From: Flavobacterium ginsenosidimutans
Lineage (GTDB): Bacteria; Bacteroidota; Bacteroidia; Flavobacteriales; Flavobacteriaceae
Direction: 5' to 3'
DNA length: 64,000 nucleotides
Assembly (NCBI RefSeq): GCF_003254625.1
Contig: NZ_QJRJ01000077.1
Location: forward strand, 124,001 to 188,000
Shown: in pieces, positions 58,938 to 64,000 of the stretch
Layout: each line of letters starts with the position of its first letter
How positions within the stretch are numbered: position 1 is the first letter of the stretch
Notes under the pieces: model-generated
The model's input: only the letters and a program-made list of their open reading frames with translations
The model's database searches: none
What the model was told of the DNA's origin: nothing
Made by a program: the position numbers and the translations under genes

Positions 58938-61229
58938 ATGAAAAAATTCCTTTTTTTATTTTTTGTTCTTTCTTTTTTAAACGGAAAAGCACAAAACTCT
59001 CAACAAAACATTTCTATTATTCCCGCTCCAAATTTTTATAAATTGACTGGAGACAGTATTCGGATAAATGGAAAAGTTCAGGTTATTTTTAAAAACAAAA
59101 ATTATAGCGAAAAGGAATTAAAATCGGCTAAAATTTTAGAATCAGCATTTAATGCGAAAGCCAATTTGAAAAAATCTAATCTTAAAATTGAATTTGATTC
59201 AAGCAAAAATCTTTCTTCAAAAGAAGAATATAAAATTGAAATTACTTCAAATAAAATTACAATTATTGGTCAAGAAGAAGGGCTTTTTTATGCCGTTCAA
59301 TCTTTAATGCAGCTTCTTCCGAACAAAATTTCTGTCGAAATAAAATTGCCGTGCGTAATTATCGAAGATTCACCCCGATATTCTTACCGAGGCTTACATT
59401 TAGACGTCTGCCGTCATTTCTTCTCTGTTACTGTTATAAAAGATTTTATTGCACAAATGGCCAGTTATAAATTAAATAATTTTCATTGGCATTTAACCGA
59501 CGATCAAGGTTGGAGAATTGAGATTAAAAAATATCCAAAACTAACTGAAATTGGATCGAAAAGAAATCAAACCTTAGTCGGAAACAAATTCGAAAGAACT
59601 CCATTTTTTTTTGACGGAAATCCGTATGGAGGATTTTATACTCAAGAAGAAATCAGAGAAGTTGTAAAATTTGCTGAAGAAAATTATGTAAATGTAATTC
59701 CTGAAATCGAAATGCCTGGACATGCTTCTGCAGCTGTAACGGCTTATCCAAATTTGGCTTGTTTTCCAGATCGAAATTATAAAGTGGTAGAATCTTGGGG
59801 AGTTTTTGAAGATGTTTTTTGTGCAGGAAAAGACGAAACTTTTACTTTTTTAGAAGATGTTTTAACGGAAGTTATGGTTTTGTTTCCGAGTAAAAACATT
59901 CATGTTGGCGGAGATGAATGCCCAAAAACAAGATGGAAAGTTTGTCCAAATTGTCAAAAACGAATCAAAGATCTAGGTTTGAAGGACGAACATGAATTGC
60001 AGAGCTATTTCATTAAAAGAATTGAAAAATTCTTGAATGCAAATGGAAGACAGATTTTTGGTTGGGATGAAATTTTAGAAGGCGGGATCGCACCAAATGC
60101 AGCCGTTATGTCTTGGCGCGGAGAATCGGGCGGAATTCACGCGGCAAAACTGAAACATCCAGTTGTAATGACGCCAGAAGGAACTGTTTATTTTGATTAC
60201 AATCAAGGATATTCGCCAAACGAACCGCTTACGGTTGGTAGATTGAGCACTTTGAATAAAGTGTATCATTACAATCCAACTCCAGTTGACAGTTTATCAG
60301 TTGAAGAACAAAAATATATTATTGGAGTTCAAGCCAATCTTTGGTCGGAATATTTGACAAGTCCTGCAAAATTAAATTATATGCTTTATCCACGTGTTTT
60401 GGCTTTAGCAGAAATCGCTTGGACTGCACCTCAAAACAAAAATTACGATCATTTTCTTCAAAATCAACTGCCTTATCATTTAGAAAAACTGGAACTGCAA
60501 AATCGATTGTATAAAGTTCCAACGCCTTTTGGTGCTGATGAAACGGCTTTAATTGCATCAAAATATATTTTAGATTTAAAACCAACCATCAAAAACGGGA
60601 AGATATTTTATACGATTGATGGTTACAATCCTGATGAAACAGCAAACCTTTATCAAAATCCTGTTACGATAAATATCCCAAAAGGAGAATATAGAATCAT
60701 TAAAACAATTCAAATCAGCGAAAGCGGTAAAAGAAGCTCTATTAATAAAATCATTGTTCGAAATCCTGATTTAAAATCTGCTTTGGCAATTCAACCCAAA
60801 AAGAGTGGTTTGAAGTATGAATATTTTACTGGAAATTTTTCACAAGTTCAAGATTTAGAACTTTCAAAACCTGTTTCTTCAGGGGTTTTAGAAGGCAAAA
60901 TTAGTGCTGAAAAATGGAAAACGAAATTAGAGCGTTATATCGGTTTAAAATTCGACGGATATATCTTTATTCCAGAAACGGGAAATTATACTTTTTCGAC
61001 ACTTTCAGACGACGGATCGAAGCTTTTTATAGATAATGAACTCCTTGTAAATAATGACAACATTCATTGGGCAAATGAAGCTTATGGTGCTGTTAAACTG
61101 GAGAAAGGTTTTCATAAACTCAACATCAGTTATTTTGACTTAACTGGCGGCACAATTTTAAACTGTTTTATAAAACAAGAAGGAAAAGAAAAACAAGAAA
61201 TAAGCGCTTCGCAATTGTATTATGAATAA
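58938..61229 (+). CDS. Exported beta-N-acetylhexosaminidase (GH20) with PA14 domain
   Basis: The 763-aa enzyme has a signal peptide (1-19, FLNGKAQ), a Glycohydro_20b domain (about 30-150), and the GH20 catalytic barrel with the Asp326-Glu327 pair in HVGGDECPKTRWK. A linker with a small beta domain follows (to about 615), then a C-terminal PA14 domain (about 625-763, YIFIPETGNYTFSTLSDDGS). It should release terminal GlcNAc or GalNAc from glycans outside the cell or in the periplasm. The DeoR-type regulator opposite is a likely controller. Confidence 0.95.
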   Translation: MKKFLFLFFVLSFLNGKAQNSQQNISIIPAPNFYKLTGDSIRINGKVQVIFKNKNYSEKELKSAKILESAFNAKANLKKSNLKIEFDSSKNLSSKEEYKIEITSNKITIIGQEEGLFYAVQSLMQLLPNKISVEIKLPCVIIEDSPRYSYRGLHLDVCRHFFSVTVIKDFIAQMASYKLNNFHWHLTDDQGWRIEIKKYPKLTEIGSKRNQTLVGNKFERTPFFFDGNPYGGFYTQEEIREVVKFAEENYVNVIPEIEMPGHASAAVTAYPNLACFPDRNYKVVESWGVFEDVFCAGKDETFTFLEDVLTEVMVLFPSKNIHVGGDECPKTRWKVCPNCQKRIKDLGLKDEHELQSYFIKRIEKFLNANGRQIFGWDEILEGGIAPNAAVMSWRGESGGIHAAKLKHPVVMTPEGTVYFDYNQGYSPNEPLTVGRLSTLNKVYHYNPTPVDSLSVEEQKYIIGVQANLWSEYLTSPAKLNYMLYPRVLALAEIAWTAPQNKNYDHFLQNQLPYHLEKLELQNRLYKVPTPFGADETALIASKYILDLKPTIKNGKIFYTIDGYNPDETANLYQNPVTINIPKGEYRIIKTIQISESGKRSSINKIIVRNPDLKSALAIQPKKSGLKYEYFTGNFSQVQDLELSKPVSSGVLEGKISAEKWKTKLERYIGLKFDGYIFIPETGNYTFSTLSDDGSKLFIDNELLVNNDNIHWANEAYGAVKLEKGFHKLNISYFDLTGGTILNCFIKQEGKEKQEISASQLYYE

Positions 61230-61234
61230 AAACA

Positions 61235-61268
61235 AAAAACGCATCAAACTAAATTGATGCGTTTTTTT
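61235..61268. terminator. Bidirectional terminator
   Basis: AAAAAACGCATCAA and TTGATGCGTTTTTTT pair around ACTAAA. It ends the GH20 gene on one strand and the exported protein gene at 61282 on the other. Confidence 0.88.
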
Positions 61269-61281
61269 ATTATTTCAAAAA

Positions 61282-62298
61282 CTATTTACTAATTGCTTTA
61301 CTCAAATCTTTAAAGTCATTGTCTTTTAAATTATAAGCAAAACCTGCTCCATAAAAATAGTAAATACCGTCTCCTGTTTTAGCATTTACAACTTGCAAAT
61401 ATTTGTTTCCGTTCATACTTACATATCGTAAATAGTAGATTTCTTCATTGTTAAGAATTTTTCTTTTAAGATCCTCATCTCTAATAAACTGATATTTGTA
61501 TTTATAATCTTCTACAAGTTTTTTAAGATCTTTTTCGTCTCTCAATTTTTCAGTTCCTTTCCACGGGTTATATTCCATCAAGTAAGCTTCAGGAATATAT
61601 AGTGTATTATCTTTAAGTTTTTTCACCTCAGGTTTTACAAAATCATCATAAAGTCCGATATGTTCTCCAGCACTGATCAACTGATTGATAAGCTGAAAAT
61701 AGTTTTTTAGCATTCCAAGGTTTGTATTGGTAAAACTATTTTCTGTATACATTTTTTCATAAAGAATTGAGATTTTCTCATCTGACCTAGCTGCCATTGC
61801 TTCTCCTAAGAATGCATTATTAACGCAAAGCGGAACCCTTGCAACATACTTCATATTCTCATTCAAAAGATTATTCAATTTTCTATTATATTTTTTGTCA
61901 TCTGATTTAAGCTTAGCTAAACCTTTATCAAATTTTTCTTTATCCAAAACTCGTATTGCAAAATTGGTATGAATATAAACAGTTCCTTTGCTTGTTTCAA
62001 CTCGATCTCCAATGAATTTTGCAATAGAATATGTTCCATCAATATAATCCAAGATATTAAAATCTTTATATTCTACTACTTTAAATGGAGTAACAGTCCA
62101 TGTTTCTTTTAAAATTTTCTCATAATCTTCTTTAGAGTTTACTTGAGGAAGCACAAAAACTGTAGTCGTAGATTTAAATTTCTCTAATTCCCCTTTTTCA
62201 AATTCATCGTTTGCTCCACGATCAGAAGAGGTAATGGCAACCTGAGCAAAATTTTGAATGCTTAGGGCAAGCATTGCAAATAGTAAAATTCTTTTCAT
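61282..62298 (-). CDS. Exported protein, unknown function
   Basis: The ATG at 62298 gives a 338-aa protein with a normal signal peptide (MKRILLFAMLALSIQNFAQV); the longer frame from 62346 adds residues without signal features and overlaps the sdh terminator. The mature protein is charged and mostly helical, beginning AITSSDRGANDEFEKGELEK. It has no motif I recognise. It is likely periplasmic. It is separated from the sdhB gene by a terminator. Confidence 0.75.
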   Translation of the reverse strand: MKRILLFAMLALSIQNFAQVAITSSDRGANDEFEKGELEKFKSTTTVFVLPQVNSKEDYEKILKETWTVTPFKVVEYKDFNILDYIDGTYSIAKFIGDRVETSKGTVYIHTNFAIRVLDKEKFDKGLAKLKSDDKKYNRKLNNLLNENMKYVARVPLCVNNAFLGEAMAARSDEKISILYEKMYTENSFTNTNLGMLKNYFQLINQLISAGEHIGLYDDFVKPEVKKLKDNTLYIPEAYLMEYNPWKGTEKLRDEKDLKKLVEDYKYKYQFIRDEDLKRKILNNEEIYYLRYVSMNGNKYLQVVNAKTGDGIYYFYGAGFAYNLKDNDFKDLSKAISK

Positions 62299-62344
62299 TA
62301 ATTTAATTTGTTTTTGGTTATTATTTATGGAATAAAAGTAGTAC

Positions 62345-62380
62345 AAAAAAACGCATTCAAACTAATGAATGCGTTTTTTT
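62345..62380 (-). terminator. Terminator of the sdh transcript
   Basis: AAAAAAACGCATTCA and TGAATGCGTTTTTTT pair around AACTAA, downstream of sdhB on the minus strand. Its arms resemble, but differ from, the terminator at 61235-61268. Confidence 0.85.
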
Positions 62381-62401
62381 AAATATACTAAATTGTATTC
62401 T

Positions 62402-63148
62402 TTATCCTTTCAAGCTTGCAGCTAAATACTCACGGTTCATTCGTGCGATATTTTCAAGCGAAATTCCTTTTGGACATTCGATTTCGCAAGCTCCTGTATT
62501 TGTACAGTTACCAAAACCTTCTAAATCCATTTGGTGAACCATGTTCAATACACGGTCAGTTGCTTCAACTTTACCTTGTGGCAATAATGCATATTGAGAA
62601 ACTTTTGCAGAAACGAATAACATTGCTGAAGAGTTTTTACAAGTTGCAACACAAGCTCCACAACCAATACAAGCAGCAGCATCAAATGATTTGTCTGCAT
62701 CGTCTTTTGGAACTGGAATAGTATTCGCATCAATTGTGTTTCCTGAAGTATTAACAGAAATAAATCCTCCAGCGTGTTGAATTCTGTCAAAAGAACTTCT
62801 GTCAACAACTAAGTCTTTAATTACTGGGAAAGCTTTTGCTCTAAATGGCTCGATAAAAATTGTATCGCCATCTTTAAACATACGCATGTGCAACTGACAA
62901 GTTGTAACACCTCTGTCTGGTCCGTGCGCTTCACCGTTAATGAATAAAGAACACATTCCGCAGATTCCTTCACGACAATCGTGGTCGAATGCTACAGGCT
63001 CTTCTCCTTTGTTGATTAAACCTTCGTTAAGAACGTCTAACATTTCAAGGAAAGACATATCTGGTTCGATTCCATCGATAGGATATTCTACAATCCCTCC
63101 TTTATCTTGAGCGTTTTTTTGACGCCATATTTTTAATGTAAGTTTCAT
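62402..63148 (-). CDS. sdhB: Succinate dehydrogenase/fumarate reductase iron-sulfur subunit
   Basis: The 248-aa subunit carries three iron-sulfur clusters between the flavin subunit and the membrane anchor. The cysteine motifs are visible: [17 protein letters not shown] (2Fe-2S), [15 protein letters not shown] (4Fe-4S) and [15 protein letters not shown] (3Fe-4S). The pattern is that of the non-mitochondrial Bacteroidota type. It is encoded downstream of sdhA on the same strand, 51 bp apart, in the citric-acid-cycle operon. Confidence 0.96.
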   Translation of the reverse strand: MKLTLKIWRQKNAQDKGGIVEYPIDGIEPDMSFLEMLDVLNEGLINKGEEPVAFDHDCREGICGMCSLFINGEAHGPDRGVTTCQLHMRMFKDGDTIFIEPFRAKAFPVIKDLVVDRSSFDRIQHAGGFISVNTSGNTIDANTIPVPKDDADKSFDAAACIGCGACVATCKNSSAMLFVSAKVSQYALLPQGKVEATDRVLNMVHQMDLEGFGNCTNTGACEIECPKGISLENIARMNREYLAASLKG

Positions 63149-63199
63149 TTTGTATCAGTATTAAGTATTAAGAAAAAAGTATTAAGACTTTTCTAAATA

Positions 63200-64000
63200 C
63201 TATTTATAGCTTCTTTGAACTAATTTAATGTTTTCGTAGTTAAGAGGTTCTTTGTGTAATACTGCATCACTTGGTTTTCCTTTGTATTCCCAAGCAGCAA
63301 CATATGCAAAGTTTTCGTCATCACGAAGTGCTTCTCCTTCTTCTGTTTGGTATTCCTCACGGAAGTGACCTCCACAAGATTCGTTACGGTGTAAAGCATC
63401 TTTCGCGAACAATTCTCCTAATTCTAAGAAATCGGCAACACGAGTTGCTTTTTCTAATTCCTGATTAAATTCGTAAGCGCTTCCTGGTACTTTTACATCT
63501 TTATAAAACTCTTCACGTAAAGCAGCAATTTCTTCGATAGCTTCAGTTAACCCTTTAGCGTTACGAGCCATACCTACTTTATCCCACATGATTTTTCCTA
63601 ATTTCTTGTGGAAATAATCTACAGAATGTTTACCGTTGTTATTGATGAATTTATTGATTTGATCAACAACCGCTTTTTCAGCTTCAACGAATTCTGGTAA
63701 ATCTGTAGAAATCTCTCCCATCTTAATATCTGGAGCTAAATAATCTCCGATAGTATAAGGAAGTACGAAATATCCATCAGCTAAACCTTGCATTAAAGCA
63801 GAAGCTCCAAGTCTGTTTGCTCCGTGATCAGAGAAGTTAGATTCTCCAATTGAGAAACATCCAGGAATTGTAGTCATTAAGTTATAATCAACCCAAGTTC
63901 CACCCATTGTGTAGTGAACCGCTGGGTAAATCATCATTGGTGTTACATACGGATCTTCGTCAACAATTTTCAAGTACATTTGAAATAAGTTTCCGTATTT
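63200..64000 (-). CDS. sdhA: Succinate dehydrogenase/fumarate reductase flavoprotein subunit, C-terminal part
   Basis: The frame is open to the right window edge; about 266 residues of the C-terminal part are seen (starting [18 protein letters not shown] at the edge). The region [20 protein letters not shown] and [20 protein letters not shown] match the capping/catalytic part of SdhA. The following helical domain ends with RSYK. The N-terminal FAD domain lies outside the window, so covalent flavin attachment cannot be checked. It forms an operon with sdhB. Confidence 0.94.
   Translation of the reverse strand, partial: KYGNLFQMYLKIVDEDPYVTPMMIYPAVHYTMGGTWVDYNLMTTIPGCFSIGESNFSDHGANRLGASALMQGLADGYFVLPYTIGDYLAPDIKMGEISTDLPEFVEAEKAVVDQINKFINNNGKHSVDYFHKKLGKIMWDKVGMARNAKGLTEAIEEIAALREEFYKDVKVPGSAYEFNQELEKATRVADFLELGELFAKDALHRNESCGGHFREEYQTEEGEALRDDENFAYVAAWEYKGKPSDAVLHKEPLNYENIKLVQRSYK

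Noticed and set aside
62299..62346. Upstream start for the exported protein at 61282
   Set aside because: The start at 62298 gives a proper signal peptide, and the longer form overlaps the sdh terminator.

Overview
The window looks like chromosomal DNA of a Flavobacterium or a close relative (Bacteroidota, Flavobacteriia). The evidence is low GC, several TAnnTTTG promoter -7 boxes, and characteristic genes: a DUF177-rpmF-fabH-accB-accC cluster, a GH20-PA14 hexosaminidase, CarbopepD_reg and PepSY-like secreted proteins, and many short palindromic dispersed repeats between genes. Proteins were identified by reading motifs; no database search was run.

Layout. 0-5 kb: cation/proton antiporter (cut by the left edge), a LytS/LytTR-type two-component pair, and an MMPL/RND transporter. 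5-16 kb: housekeeping genes asnS, rpoN, tdk, rsmI and recJ, with a GxxExxY nuclease-like gene framed by short repeats between asnS and rpoN. 16-22.7 kb: secreted hydrolase, two 118-aa paralogues flanking a CarbopepD_reg protein, a seven-haem cytochrome lipoprotein, lpxH, queD and an enoyl-CoA hydratase. 22.7-27.3 kb: accessory region starting at tRNA-Ala(GGC), with two tRNA-like defective repeats upstream and a GIY-YIG endonuclease plus a second tRNA 3' half downstream, then SMI1/KNR4, an HsdR_N-type PD-(D/E)XK protein and orphans. 27.3-36.4 kb: LpxR-like outer membrane protein, mtgA, an FAD oxidoreductase, an S9 peptidase, a hybrid histidine kinase and a convergent sigma-54-dependent regulator. 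36.5-38.2 kb: five tandem PepSY-like exported proteins. 38.5-44.2 kb: fatty-acid and coenzyme genes (accC, accB, fabH, rpmF, DUF177, pdxA, ribE).

44.5-51.5 kb is a second accessory region: a cytosine methyltransferase with a Vsr repair nuclease, then a decayed integrative element in a CAU-anticodon tRNA gene. The element is bounded by about 61-bp direct repeats that include the tRNA 3' end. It holds an integrase N-terminal fragment, an IS21-family insertion, a helicase C-terminal fragment and a DUF2290-like gene. 51.6-64 kb: methylmalonyl-CoA epimerase, two large exported proteins, an Ig-like lipoprotein, an omega-amidase-like nitrilase, a DeoR regulator divergent from a GH20 hexosaminidase, an exported protein, and sdhB plus the 3' part of sdhA, cut by the right edge.

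Links between genes: rpoN at 7.4 kb is the sigma factor needed by the NtrC-type regulator at 35-36 kb; that regulator is convergent with the hybrid kinase and lies downstream of the PepSY-like array. Housekeeping clusters look ordinary. The unusual material is concentrated at the two tRNA loci, the PepSY-like array and the repeat-framed GxxExxY gene.
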